Position numbers and translations under genes: made by a program
The notes under the pieces: generated by a model
What the model was told of the DNA's origin: nothing
The model's input: the letters and a program-made list of their open reading frames with translations, nothing else
Databases searched by the model: none
Source of the DNA: Mermis nigrescens
Lineage: Eukaryota > Nematoda > Enoplea > Mermithida > Mermithidae
Direction: 5' to 3'
DNA: 64,000 bases
Assembly: GCA_036768485.1 (NCBI GenBank)
Contig: JAVLUZ010000697.1
Coordinates: 62,001-126,000 of the forward strand
In this document: positions 50,909-60,448 of the stretch, in pieces
Layout: every line of letters begins with the position of its first letter
Position numbering within the stretch: position 1 is the first letter of the stretch

Positions 50909-51133
50909 GTAGTCTGTTTCATTTACCTTGGACGTTTTTGATAAAATTAAAACTGGCTACAAAAGTGCTGCAAACTAATGCGGTAAACTTGATATTCTAC
51001 AGTATAATGAGTCACAGGGAGACGTTTCTTATTAATAGCCGCCTTACTGTATTAAACTTTTAAACCGATTCTGTAGCCGACTTTTGCGAATTAATTCATG
51101 AGAAGACCTCAAAGCTAAATGAAACAGACCATA
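50909..51133. mobile_element. Short TIR element (about 225 bp)
   Basis: GTCTGTTTCATTTA at the left and its inverse TAAATGAAACAGAC at the right make perfect 14-bp terminal repeats, TA-flanked. Likely a MITE; superfamily not determined. Confidence 0.75.
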
Positions 51134-51324
51134 GTACATAAGTAGGTAAAACTCATTTTATCCGTTACATTTGACAACCCGTGTTGTCGATCGCAAGTAC
51201 CACTACATTCCAATAGTGATAGATGAATTGGGCGTAATCAAATCATAATGATCATTATTAGCAGCATGTAAATCAATTACCTTATCAGCCGTAGGTCCTT
51301 GAAAAAAAAACAAAATATTATCAG

Positions 51325-53262
51325 TAGTACCTATAATATACTTGGCCACCCTTTTTTCTTATATGTTTATCACAGCGAGTGCGAAATTTGTGTCCCCCCT
51401 CACAGCAACAACGGCACACACCTGGGAGGTTCGGTTCTTTTTAAACGATAGATAATTGAAAAACTCGATGTGGATTTTTTTTGTTTACACCTAATACCGA
51501 TTTAGCAATGAGTGTGTAATGTGTAAACCGAAAAATCAAATAATTTACGGAGGGGAGGGCCAATTTTTTTTAAATGTTGCCCTCAAGCTGCAGATTACGA
51601 ATCTTACCTTAAAATTTTTTTACATCCAATGGTTGTTACACGAAAGTGTAGAGTTTACGGGTTTTTTACTCTTTGCGTGTCCTTCAGCTTATCTATCTCA
51701 TTTTTGGTTTATGTACAGTCCAATTGGTTTTATGTTGTAGAGGATTAAAATATCTCAAAAGCGCTTTTTCTTCTCAGTTTTACGCAATATTTCTTGATCT
51801 GTGATCGTTTTAGTGTAAAGGGTTCGAGACGAAAAACGAAATTTATTCAGCTACTCAGCTAAGTAGGCGGAACATGCTAATTATGCTTAAAATGTGCCCT
51901 GACCTTACCGTTACATATCCTAGTTTATTCTGTTTCTATACACCCAATAATCCGTTATTCGCACAAGTGTAAAGTTTGCACTGAGAAGCACTTTTCCGCC
52001 CAGAGCATTATGTATCAAACAATTAGCGAAGGGCCAATTTTTTAAATGTTTCCCTTGAGTTGTAGATTACGAATCTGAACTTAAAATTTCTTTACACTCA
52101 ATGGTTCTTGCACAAAAGTGTAAAGTATACGGGTTTCTTACTGTTAGCGTGTCCTTAAGCTTGTCCAACTCAATTTCGGTTTCTGTGCAGTCCAATTGGT
52201 TTTATAATGTAGAGAATATCTCAAGAGGTAAATTTTTTTCTTTTAATGCAATATCTCTTGATCTGTGATTATTTTAGTGTAAGAGGGTTCGAGACGAAAA
52301 AAGAAATTTCTTCAGCTACTTGCCCCCAGAATTTCGGCGCTGCCCACCTATGGATATATGGCCTAAAATATTAAATAAAAGAAGGGAACTAGCAAAGAAA
52401 AATGCTCCGATGGAACAAAAAAGGTGAATATGCTTGAATTTCTTCATTGTTAAGGATGTAAAAGTAGGGGACTATGGAAAATTACAATATATGCGCAGAA
52501 GCGATAGGAATGTCCTAAACATTTAGACTTCCCCTAAACAACGCAAAAATCGAAGTATATCCTGCGGCCTATGCGCGTTTCTGCAGATTTTCCGTAGTAA
52601 TTTCGATTACGATGGTGAGTATTCTGATAACTTCATTTTGGAAAAAATTGAAGCAATTTTTTGTGGTTTTTCATGCAAACTATTGAGTTGGCTATGTAGG
52701 TGTAAGGTTTACACTATTATCTTTTACATTAGAGCATTGTGGAAGATCAAGATCTCATTAAATAAATAATACATTGATTATCTGTAACTTTTGAACAATT
52801 TCCCCGCCACCGTTTTTTTAGCCGATCCATAATAGCTGCAGTAACGAAACTTTACATACAACTAGCTTATGAATTCTTGTCTTTACACCTGCAAAATAAA
52901 ATAATATAATATATAAAAAAATATTTACAAAATAATCTATACTGTATCTTTATTTCGTCTCTCAAAAAACGGTGGCGGGAAATTGCCCAAAAGGTCCGAT
53001 TATTTAATAGTCATGGAAGTGTCTTCAATGCTCTTTTGCGAAACACTTGAGAGCGTTTTGCGACTACACCCTCATTTTTCACAGGCCGCAGAATATACTT
53101 CGATTTTTGCGTTGTTTAGGGGAAGTCTAACTGTTTAGCACATTCCTATGGCGTCTGCGCATATAGGGTAACTTTCCCTAGTCCCCTCCTTTTACATCCT
53201 TAACAATGAAGAAATTCAAGTATATTTACCTTTTTTGTTCCATCGGAGCATTTTTCTTTGCT
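51325..53262 (+). repeat. X-family element inserted in the Maverick polB gene
   Basis: Begins at GTACCTATAATATACTTGGCC and ends near CTTTGCTAG at 53,262. PolB-like coding lies on both sides, so both boundaries are approximately defined: length about 1.94 kb. It contains two internal copies of a ~470-bp unit (AATGGTT.TT(A/G)CAC.AAAGTGTA at 51,630 and 52,104) and a family-1 end fragment at 52,321-52,352. The right half is a large hairpin. Confidence 0.75.
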
Positions 53263-53285
53263 AGTTATAATATACTTTTATTTGG
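52370..53285. repeat. Nested hairpin in the X element
   Basis: An arm at about 52,370-52,570 (CTAGCAAAGAAAAATGCTCC, CGCAAAAATCGAAGTATAT) is repeated inverted at 53,082-53,285. The loop contains a second inverted pair, CCCGCCACCGTTTTTT (about 52,802-52,820) and AAAAAACGGTGGCGGG (about 52,965-52,981). A third copy of the outer arm is at 63,745-63,930. Confidence 0.88.
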
Positions 53286-54449
53286 TAGTCGGGTAATAGA
53301 ACCTTTTGTATTTTGCCAACAGCTTCGAAACCATATTTTTCTTCATTGATATTAATATTAGCCTTATGCATTCAATCTAAAGCTAGCTCTTTTTGCAGAG
53401 TGTGTCGTGCCCTGTCACCTTTTCGAATAGATTCCCATTTTGGGCGACTGTACAGCTTCGCTATTCCTGTTACAACAGCTCTGGCTAGTGATAAATTATC
53501 ATTTCATATAATTGCAACACGGCGCTGTCAGGTCATTTTTAATGTGCGTTGGTGGCAAGTAATAAGTGAAAATAGCAAAACGTGACTAAGCAACTAACAC
53601 CGATAAAATATTGAACTCAAGTGAATAATATTCGCAATACGATAATATAAAAGCAAATGAGCGAACCACCAGCACAGATGATGATTATAAAAAATTGGGA
53701 ATTTCTTGTGATTCAGTGGAAGATTCGAAGAAAGAATAAGCTTCGAAAATATGCAATGACGCACATGATACATAGAAATTAGTCAAGAATTCGAATGATT
53801 AATTTAAGCTTTTAGCATTCCGAATTCTTCGTAGAATTCAAAGTACTAAAGCGAAGAATGCACATGTAGTAATAAGTTGAATAAGTTTAATTCAAAATTT
53901 AATAAGTAAAATTAGTAAAACGAAAAGCAAATGTAATATTCGTTACATAATTTTGATGTATGCTCCTCCATTTTTTGAAAAACTCACTCACATCAAATTC
54001 CAGACCAGAACCTATTTGTGGCCTTCTATCAACGAGTGCTACCTTAAATTCCATGTCCTCATTGAAGCAAAGCTCATTCTTGGATTGAGCCACATTTTCG
54101 TTAATACTCAAAACCGTATCAGCATTAATATACTGGCGCTCAGCAAATGGAACTAACACAGGCGTATAAAGGCTTGGCTGTCTAATTTCAATGCCTACTA
54201 TACTGTCGGTAGGGCAGCCATGTAACATCTTGTTAATAGCTTCCTCAAAAATCTGTTCAAAAAATCTCAAAGAGATTAGGGCATTCATGAAGGTTCTTAA
54301 AACGCAACAATGCCTTCGCGGTTGTCAACAGAAATGCTTGGGAGTTTTATGTATTTCAAAGCTACTGATTTAGATCCATTTTAAGTTATATCCATATTTA
54401 TAGACGAAAAGTCTATAAGTACTAATATTTTGTTAGTTAAATAGTAGAA

Positions 54450-54785
54450 ATGGAAGAAAATCAGGAAATCGAAAAGCGTTCATTCGTGGACACGGAAAAA
54501 GGAAGCCGTATATGAAGTCAATAAAACCGCCCAAGAGCTATGTGGTCGGAATATGGAAAGGCCCATGTAGTACCCCTTGATGATTCAATTTTGTTATTTT
54601 TGCCAAAAAGCATCGTGGAACGGAAATTTTTCGAGACCTAACGGGTGTGGATGGTACATCATGTGCCCTAGATGTGGCGAATATAATAGAGCAACGCAGG
54701 AGGCTGGAAGTAAAGTGCTCAAACGGTATGCAGGAAGCAGCCGAAGAACTAAACGCTAAAATTGCTCAAGAGGAAAGTCTCTAAA
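54450..54785 (+). pseudogene. Maverick-resident frame of unknown function
   Basis: From an ATG at 54,450 the plus strand reads protein-like sequence with frame changes. LDDSILLFLPKSIVER (about 54,570-54,620) and a helical DVANIIEQRRRLEVKC ... EELNAKIAQEES stretch (54,670-54,782) look most coding-like. An alternative frame at 54,577-54,759 offers two Cys-x2-Cys pairs (CYFC, CPRC) that mimic a zinc ribbon. I cannot tell which frame was real. It lies between polB and the next frame, where Mavericks often hold lineage-specific genes. Confidence 0.35.
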
Positions 54786-55032
54786 TATGAACCTAGTAGC
54801 GTAATTTCAATAATCTTTTTAAAACATGGCTTCCCCGGAGAGCTTAACTACCAGCAATTCATCCTAAAACTTGTTGAGAAAGCCTGTAAACGGTTTGTGA
54901 CGAATCGTGATGTTCAAAATAAAGGTTCGTTTTTCTGGAGAATCGTTAATGATGAGTTCAAGCAGCAGAGAAGAGAAGAGCTCAAACGCGACGCGTTTTG
55001 GCAGTTAGCGTTAAGGATCATTCATACTTCGT

Positions 55033-55158
55033 CCGATCCGACATCGGACGACACCGCTTGTCGCATCATGTCGGACGCGTGTCGGGCAGAGTCGTCCGAC
55101 TCTGTCCGACACGCGTCCGACAGGATGCGACATGCGGTGTCGTCCGATTTCGGATCGG
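55033..55158. repeat. 126-bp near-perfect palindrome
   Basis: Arms of 62 bp (55,033-55,094 and 55,097-55,158) with 4 mismatches and a 2-bp centre. GC-rich and built of TCCGAC/GTCGGA units with CGCGTGTCGG. Capable of cruciform extrusion. Confidence 0.95.
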
Positions 55159-55285
55159 ACATCGGATCTGACTTTCATTCATACTTCATCCGACTTCTTC
55201 CGACTAAAAATCAATATTTTCACCGCAAGAAACATTGATGTTTTTATATTGCTTCTCTGTCGAACAGCGTTTGTATCATAATTAC

Positions 55286-55820
55286 CATGACTGGGCGTTG
55301 GGGTTTGGGGGCATAAGTGGGCAACAAGAAAATTCTGGGGAGGGGGGTGCAAGATTTTTGAAGGTCAAAAAATGGCCGTAAAAATAGTGGTTTGGCGAAA
55401 AAAACACAATTTTCGATGTTTCTCATCGAGCACTATCCATTGGCATCGAAAAATTGCGAAAAAAAACGTAAAAAAATTTTTCAAAAATTAAATTCTGGGA
55501 TGGGGTATTTTGATTCCTGGGGGTATTTTGGTTTCTGGGGGGTATTTTGGTTTCTGGGGGTGCATACCCCTCCCCCCGAATCCCCACGCCCAGGTGTGGT
55601 GCGGGGTATGTAACCCCCAGAAACTAGAATACTGCCAGAAACCAAATACTCCCCCAGAATTCAATTTTTAAAGATTATTTTTGTTTTTCCTCAATATTTT
55701 GATGCCATTGGATACTGCTCGATGAGAAACGTTGAAAAATGCTGTTTTTTTCGCCATACAACCACTTTTAAGACCATTTTTTGACGTTTAAAAATTTTTT
55801 CACCTCTCTCCCTCCAGAAA
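55286..55820. mobile_element. Family-1 MITE inserted in another family-1 MITE
   Basis: The outer copy starts CATGACTGGGC at 55,286 and is interrupted after TTTGGGGG by an inner, oppositely oriented copy (55,312-55,598, CATAAGTGGGC to CCAGGTGTG). It then resumes at 55,599 (GTGCGGGGTATGTAACCCCC) to about 55,820, where its end is lost. Confidence 0.85.
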
Positions 55821-56628
55821 TAAAAATTAAATGCTGAAAGTATCGAATTTCGTTTCATGCGCCAATTTATTTAAACTTATTAATTTATTTAAATCTATTT
55901 CCCACAAATATGGATGTTCTTTAACAGCTAGCTATGATTAATAACTCCTTAGTATCGTCGTCAAAATCACCATTAGCCATTTGCAATTAATTAAATTTTA
56001 AACCTGAAACATACAATAAAATGAATTGACTGCAACAATAAATAGTACAAAATAAACGAGACACGATATGCCACAGCGCTTTTATACGACTACAGAGCAA
56101 TAAATTAATCAAAAATTTTAAGCTTGAAAAATGAAATAGTGCAAAATAAACAAGGCGTGCAATGCGCTACATGTCGCGCCAATCTTCCTACACGCTGTAG
56201 TTTAAATTTCATGTGTGTCGGACGGACGAAAGCTGAAACCAACTCAACTTGACCGTTCCGACAAAAAAGTCGCATTGTAAAATAGATTATGACGTCATGC
56301 GCAAAGAATAGTCCGACGCGTGTCGCATGATGTCGGGTAATGTCGGACTCATGTCGGTGCGTGTCGGAGCGGTTTTGTCAATTTTCGCATTCCAACACCA
56401 AATCGGACGGAGTCGGACGAAGTATTAATGCGCCTTTAGACTTGAAAGATTGTATTCTGGAAAAGAAAATGGAACAGCTGTTCAACCTATGGCAACAGTT
56501 CAATTCAAACGGGAAGAACCTCTTTGAAAGTATGTTCAATAATTGTATTTGGTACAACGTAAACTATCTGATATAGCTTTCCCTTTACAAATATTAAACT
56601 AGTTTTCTCATAAAAAATAGACAAAACG

Positions 56629-57654
56629 TTGAAAAAGTTGTATTTCGATACTAAATCGGGGTACTCTGGTGGTGTAAATCAGCTGTACCTTCGAGCTAAA
56701 AAAGTATTTCCAAAATCAAAAATAAAACAATGGTTAGAAAAGCAACCATCATATACTTTGCACAAACCTGCATTCAGAAAATATTTGCGGAACAGGGTAA
56801 TAGTAAGCAGTATTGATGAGCAGTGGTAAGCCGATCTGATTGATCTCCAATCACTAGTTAAGCACAATGATGGGTACAACTATCTATTGAACTGTATAGA
56901 TATTTTCTCAAAATATGCATGGTCCATACCCTTAAAAAACAAATATTCTAATGATATTATTGAAGCTTTTCAAAAAATCTTTAAAGATCGAAAACCGTAT
57001 AAATTACAGACTGGTGCAGGAAAAGTATTCGTGAACAAAGAGTTTCAGAAATTTTTAAAATCGGAATCTGTCGACTTTTTTGTTACTAAAAGCGAAACGA
57101 AAGCATCGGTAGTGAAACGATTTAATCGCACGTCAAAAGAAAAAATGTGGCGGGAATACACATAGATACATTGACGTCTTAGACAGTCTCGTGTATAATT
57201 ATAATCATTCTATGCATAGGACTATAGGTACATTTCCGGCAAACGTTGCGCCAAAAAACGAGCAAGAAATTATAAATAAATCCTTTCGCATTACAAAAAA
57301 TGATGCAGTATTTATGTTTAATGTTGGCGATAAGGTGGTACGTCTAAATAAAGTTAAGCGCACTTTTGAAAAAGGATACTGGTCTAATTGGACCGAAGAA
57401 TTTTTTATTGTAAAGAGAGATATTTACGCTAGAACCCCATCCAGTATATGTTTTAGAAGACCAAATGGGCGAAAAATTAGAAGGCATATTCTATGAACCA
57501 GAACTGCAAAAGATTGACGTTTTAACTGGAGATTTATTCATTGTTGAAAAAATTCTAAATACTCGAAAACGCGGCAACAAAACTGATAATTCGGTACGTT
57601 GGTGAGGTTACCCACCCAAATTCGATTCTTGGGTCCCTGATCTAATAAGAGTAT
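56629..57654 (+). pseudogene. Maverick integrase (retroviral-type, chromodomain), inactive
   Basis: Order seen: N-terminal region (KKLYFDTKSGYSGGVNQLY, IKQWLEKQPSYTLHKP), core (ADLIDLQ at 56,830 after an in-frame TAA at 56,827; DIFSKYAWSIPLKNK; QTGAGKVFVNKEF at about 57,010; VVKRFNRT at about 57,110), then after a frameshift YNYNHSMHRTIG, a KVVRLNKVKRTFEKGYW SH3-like part, and finally a chromodomain-like end (DLFIVEKIL, GYPPKFDSWVPDLI at 57,600-57,645) broken by a TGA. The enzyme would integrate element DNA. The first catalytic Asp survives, but the second acidic position is Gly (QTG) and the third is Lys (VVKRF), so two of three catalytic acids are lost besides the stops and frameshifts. Confidence 0.9.
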
Positions 57655-57689
57655 AAATATTAAATTTTAATCTCATTTTGAAACGGAAA

Positions 57690-57985
57690 AATGGAGGCTG
57701 GTCAGTGTTGTTTCAATCATGCGTTGCACCGTTTGTCTCAATACGGTACTTTTCTGACGCCGCACTTGGCGAGTATTTAAAGGCGAACATTGCTAGGAAT
57801 TGATAAACTCGCCATTTCCGGCTTCTCAAAGTTTATCAGAAAACGCTTAGAAAGAGACGAATTGAGCAAACTTTCCAATTTATGGGAATTTTCAAGTCCA
57901 GAGGCCAAATTTTATTATGGAAATCTTTACATTAAAACACCTCGATGAGCACATCACCTCATCAATGTCAAACATTCTGATCTAA
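57690..57985 (+). pseudogene. Small coding-like frame between integrase and TBP gene
   Basis: Begins with an ATG at 57,690 and reads protein-like sequence through frame changes (CCFNHALHRLSQYGTFLTP; KRLERDELSKLSNLWEF; AKFYYGNLYIKTPR). Not recognised; no adenain-like catalytic pattern is visible. Confidence 0.35.
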
Positions 57986-57999
57986 AAAGCGCAAATTTT

Positions 58000-58205
58000 T
58001 TGTAATGTTTGAAAAATTTCTTGCAAAGTTTGGAAATTTTTTGTAAAGATTGAAAAATTTCTCTGCAGACTTTGGAATCAATTTTATATGCTCAAGGATA
58101 GCAAATTTGTAGAATTTTAAAAAAAATTTTTGTAAAGCTTGGAAAATTTCTTGTAAATTTTTAAAAATTTCTAGCTGAAATTTTAAATTTTTTGCAATAC
58201 ATCAA
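58000..58205. repeat. Degenerate ~28-bp tandem repeat
   Basis: Variants of TTTGGAAAATTTCTTGTAAAG recur about six times. Confidence 0.7.
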
Positions 58206-58213
58206 ACTTTAGT

Positions 58214-58734
58214 TCATTCAATTTGGCATTGCTCAAGCATTGATTCAACTATTGTATGTGCTATGTACAATTCATGTTTTCTTTTTGCACCAGTGAGAAT
58301 CATTTTCCGCTTGTAAACAGTAAAAACGTTACATTTCTGAATTCATATACTAAGCCAGGAAAGATTTCTACTTCATACATGCATTTTCTTTTAACCAACT
58401 CATAGAATTTGCAAAGCTAAAGATTTATGCGAAATCCTAAATCAGCAGAGCCTACAAACAGCTAAGGTTGTATTTTTAGGTAAAAGGCTTGTGCATTTAT
58501 TAGCTCTATAAAATGTTTTATTGCATTTTCGCCATCTTTAACTTCTTTAGCTCCTATGCATACAATTTTACCTGACTTAGATATCAATAATGTAGCATGA
58601 GGTGGTCGATATATGATACCTGGAAATTTCTGAGGGTTATATTGTGCAGTATTTGGTAATTTTGCACATACCTCATCTAGATCAAGTGTGTCTTTAAGTG
58701 CTGCAGTAAGCACTATGTTCTGAACAGTGGCCAT
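58214..58734 (-). pseudogene. TBP-like core gene inside the Maverick, two repeats
   Basis: From ATG at 58,734 (minus) the first 90 codons are open and read a TBP repeat: QNIV at residues 5-8, YNPQKFPGIIYR at 32-43, SGKIVCIGAK at 54-63. A TAG at 58,462-58,464 follows, then the same frame continues with repeat 2 (VGSADLGF, EIFPGLVYEF, LLFTSGK). A second TAG sits at 58,417-58,419. A one-base shift near 58,310 leads to MILTGAK and a TGA at 58,214. About 173 codons is the length of a TBP core (~180 residues). Of the Phe pair that kinks TATA DNA in repeat 1, the first is kept (F37) and the second is Ser (S52). TATATATAG lies 5 bp upstream of the ATG. It sits between integrase and ATPase, in opposite orientation. 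TBP is not in the usual Maverick gene set known to me; a late host-gene insertion is the alternative. Confidence 0.85.
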
Positions 58735-58737
58735 TTT

Positions 58738-58748
58738 CTATATATACC
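58738..58748 (-). promoter_or_regulatory. Possible TATA box just before the TBP-like ATG
   Basis: On the minus strand GGTATATATAGAAAATGG places a TATATATAG motif directly upstream of the start codon. Such a short leader is unusual, so this may be chance in AT-rich DNA. Confidence 0.25.
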
Positions 58749-58789
58749 CACCTGTTTCTTAATACATATTTATAAACCATGATTTTTCA

Positions 58790-59418
58790 ACACACCTTTT
58801 ACTTGCCTTGATTCTGGGCCGACAAAGTCTAGCAAGACAACTTTTGTCAGGCAATTATTAGAAAAAAAGAGCACACTTGATTGATACAAAAATTAGAAAA
58901 ATTTGGTGGTGCTATGCCGAAAATCAGCCGCTTTATAGGGAAATGCAAGACGTTTCACTTATAGAAGGGATTCCTGATTTTAGTTATTTAAAAAAGTTTA
59001 TTCCAATGCCTCAAATTTTGATTTTAGATGATCTAATGCAAGAGAGCAAGGGTAATGTTCAAATTGCACAGCTTTTCACAAGGAGATGTCATCATTGGAA
59101 TATCAGCATCATTCACATTGTTCAAAATGTGTTCTTTGAAGGCCTCAGAACGTCACGCATAAACTCTGATTATATAGTCTTATTTAAAAACCCTGCCGAT
59201 CAATTACAGTCGCAAATATCCAACAAATTCCAAATATTTTCTAGAAGCTTATTCTGATGCTACCTCTCATCCACATGGCTATCTCTTGATAGATCTCACC
59301 CAAAATGCTGGAGATGAATTAAGACTCAAAGCAAACATATTTAGCAAGCATCCGACTGTTTATGTAGAAAAATCTATGAATACTAATAATGATGGAGTAA
59401 CCAATAAAAATGGGTAAA
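58790..59418 (+). pseudogene. Maverick packaging ATPase (FtsK/HerA type), broken
   Basis: A Walker-A-like stretch GPTKSSKTTF lies at 58,816-58,845; the canonical glycines are partly replaced by Ser. After a frameshift near 58,875 the 126-codon frame 58,877-59,257 carries the Walker B motif ILILDD (residues 47-52) and SIIHIVQNVFF with a polar residue after the strand (sensor-like). A further frameshift at about 59,245 leads to HPHGYLLIDLTQN and a tail to 59,418. In Mavericks and related viruses this enzyme pumps DNA into capsids. Followed within a few bases by the next small ORF, as usual in these elements. Confidence 0.85.
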
Positions 59419-59740
59419 GAACGATTAAAACGCAATATTGTGTGCTTGCACCTTCTGAGTCGAGCAAGAAAACCTCAAGGGGAGTCGATTATAAATACTG
59501 CCAGTAATGATCAAATACTTTGTCTCTGTGAATGTGCAAGCAATTTTTAATATGGTAATATTCCTTTTTCTGAAATAGATATGAACAAACTTCGAAGATA
59601 TCAAAATCAAATAAGGCATCTGGCAAATAAAAAACAAACTAGTACAAAAGGAAGAAAAAATATAGTATAGTACAGGGCGGTGGTTTTCTTCCTCTTTTGT
59701 TAACTCCGATACCTTACAATTGCAGGCAGTCTTTTAGCTG
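59410..59740 (+). pseudogene. Small Maverick capsid-associated ORF (basic, Gly-rich end)
   Basis: From ATG at 59,410: GKERLKRNIVCLHLLSRAR, then a CLCECASNF segment, a TAA, then IPFSEIDMNKLRRYQNQIR, a basic KKQTSTKGRKNI part and, after another stop, a VVFF hydrophobic end (about 59,680). This short basic protein with a Cys-x-Cys-x2-Cys-like centre and a Gly/hydrophobic tail is a conserved Maverick gene next to the ATPase, thought to be virion-associated. The overlapping minus ORF is a shadow. Confidence 0.55.
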
Positions 59741-59781
59741 ATGCGATAGCAAATAGAAAATGAAACAAACCAAAAAATGAT

Positions 59782-60424
59782 TTTAATACCCGCTGCTGAA
59801 ATCAGCGAGCGGACTAAATCTATTGATGTTATGCTAGATTCCTTGGATAATGAGATGCAGAAAATTTTGAATAGCAAAAATATACCATCTGATTTAAAAC
59901 TTATATAATATAATCAGACACTTGTCAAATTTAAGCGAAAAACAACAAAAAAAACAGGAAAACAGGAAAAAAACAGGAAAACAGGAAAAAAACCAGGAAA
60001 CAGGAACAAAAACAGGAAAAACAGGAACAGGAGGAACCGTACAAAGCTAATATAATTGAACATACCAGTGATGTGCTTAGCAATGATGAAATACTAACTG
60101 CTATGCCAAAAAATCAAATTCCAAAGGCTAAAATGTTTCTTCTCACCGTCTTCGTACAAACCCTTTTATTGGAATAGTCTGGTGGTGAGCTTGTTATAGA
60201 TGGGCAAAAAAATTGAAGGCTCAAACATTATAGATTTAGGTAATGATTTAGCACGTGAGCGTAAGAAGATAAGCAGACATCCTGGTACAAAGGAATTGCT
60301 AAAAGTGTTGAACCGCGCAAATGTCCCAATAGAAAGTATTGGCAATAGACAAGGTAAGGAAATTTTTGCCGCAGGTAATGACTTTGACTGGGACGAAAGT
60401 CTCTACATACCTTGTGTGCTTTAA
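59782..60424 (+). pseudogene. Maverick conserved ORF with GSNIIDL motif
   Basis: MILIPAAEISERTKS with DSLDNEMQKIL and IPSDLKLI (59,780-59,905) starts the protein. A lysine/asparagine low-complexity stretch follows, encoded by tandem AAACAGGAAA units (59,935-60,030). After frameshifts comes GSNIIDLGNDLARERKK (from about 60,215) through NVPIESIGN to the stop at 60,422. Both halves match one conserved Maverick protein in my recollection, whose role is probably in the capsid. The repeat expansion is a likely cause of the frame loss. Confidence 0.6.
59935..60035. repeat. AAACAGGAAA low-complexity tandem
   Basis: Irregular A-rich units with CAGGAAA cores inside a coding remnant. Confidence 0.9.
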
Positions 60425-60448
60425 TTTTTTAGAAATAATTACAAAAAT

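Larger units (their letters stand above)
51190..54288 (-). pseudogene. Maverick DNA polymerase B, N-terminal region in three pieces
   Basis: Read leftwards on the minus strand, piece 1 (54,288-53,899, 129 codons) shows the conserved N-terminal domain that precedes polymerase in metazoan Mavericks (DSIVGIEIRQPSL, VPFAERQ, GSGLEF). An intervening ~310 bp with CGAAGAATTC-type repeats appears inserted. Piece 2 (about 53,520-53,268) reads LARAVVTGIAKLY and FPDYQIKV. Piece 3, after the X element, at 51,312-51,190, reads GPTADKVIDLHAANNDHYD. The order and family fit one gene. The exonuclease and polymerase catalytic domains are absent from the window. The enzyme would replicate the element by protein priming. 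A 67-codon plus ORF over piece 1 is a shadow. Confidence 0.7.
55014..56435. mobile_element. Harbinger-like non-autonomous element with TTA duplication
   Basis: Both ends carry the terminal repeat AGG..CATT.ATACTTCGTCCGA: left from 55,014, right inverted ending 56,435. TTA flanks it at 55,011-55,013 and 56,436-56,438. A 3-bp TWA duplication is the PIF/Harbinger hallmark. Subterminal regions are packed with TCCGAC/GTCGGA motifs (55,030-55,200; 56,210-56,420). It has no transposase and contains nested family-1 MITEs. Confidence 0.85.
54762..56576 (+). pseudogene. Unknown Maverick ORF split by a Harbinger-like element
   Basis: The left part (54,762-55,013) and right part (56,436-56,576) are both open and protein-like, and end and resume at the two copies of the TTA target duplication in the same reading phase. 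The host gene was therefore open when the element landed. The left part is rich in Lys, Phe and Arg (SFFWRIVNDEF, QQRREELKRD); the right is helical with a Gln/Asn-rich tail and stops at 56,574. The family is not recognised. The portion of the current open frame at 55,014-55,238 is transposon sequence, not part of the original protein. Confidence 0.5.

Noticed and set aside
53313..53585. 90-codon plus ORF
   Set aside because: It is the shadow of the minus-strand polymerase fragment LARAVVTGIAKLY.
54577..54759. Zinc-ribbon protein from CYFC and CPRC pairs
   Set aside because: The other frame over the same bases looks at least as coding; two Cys pairs alone are weak evidence.
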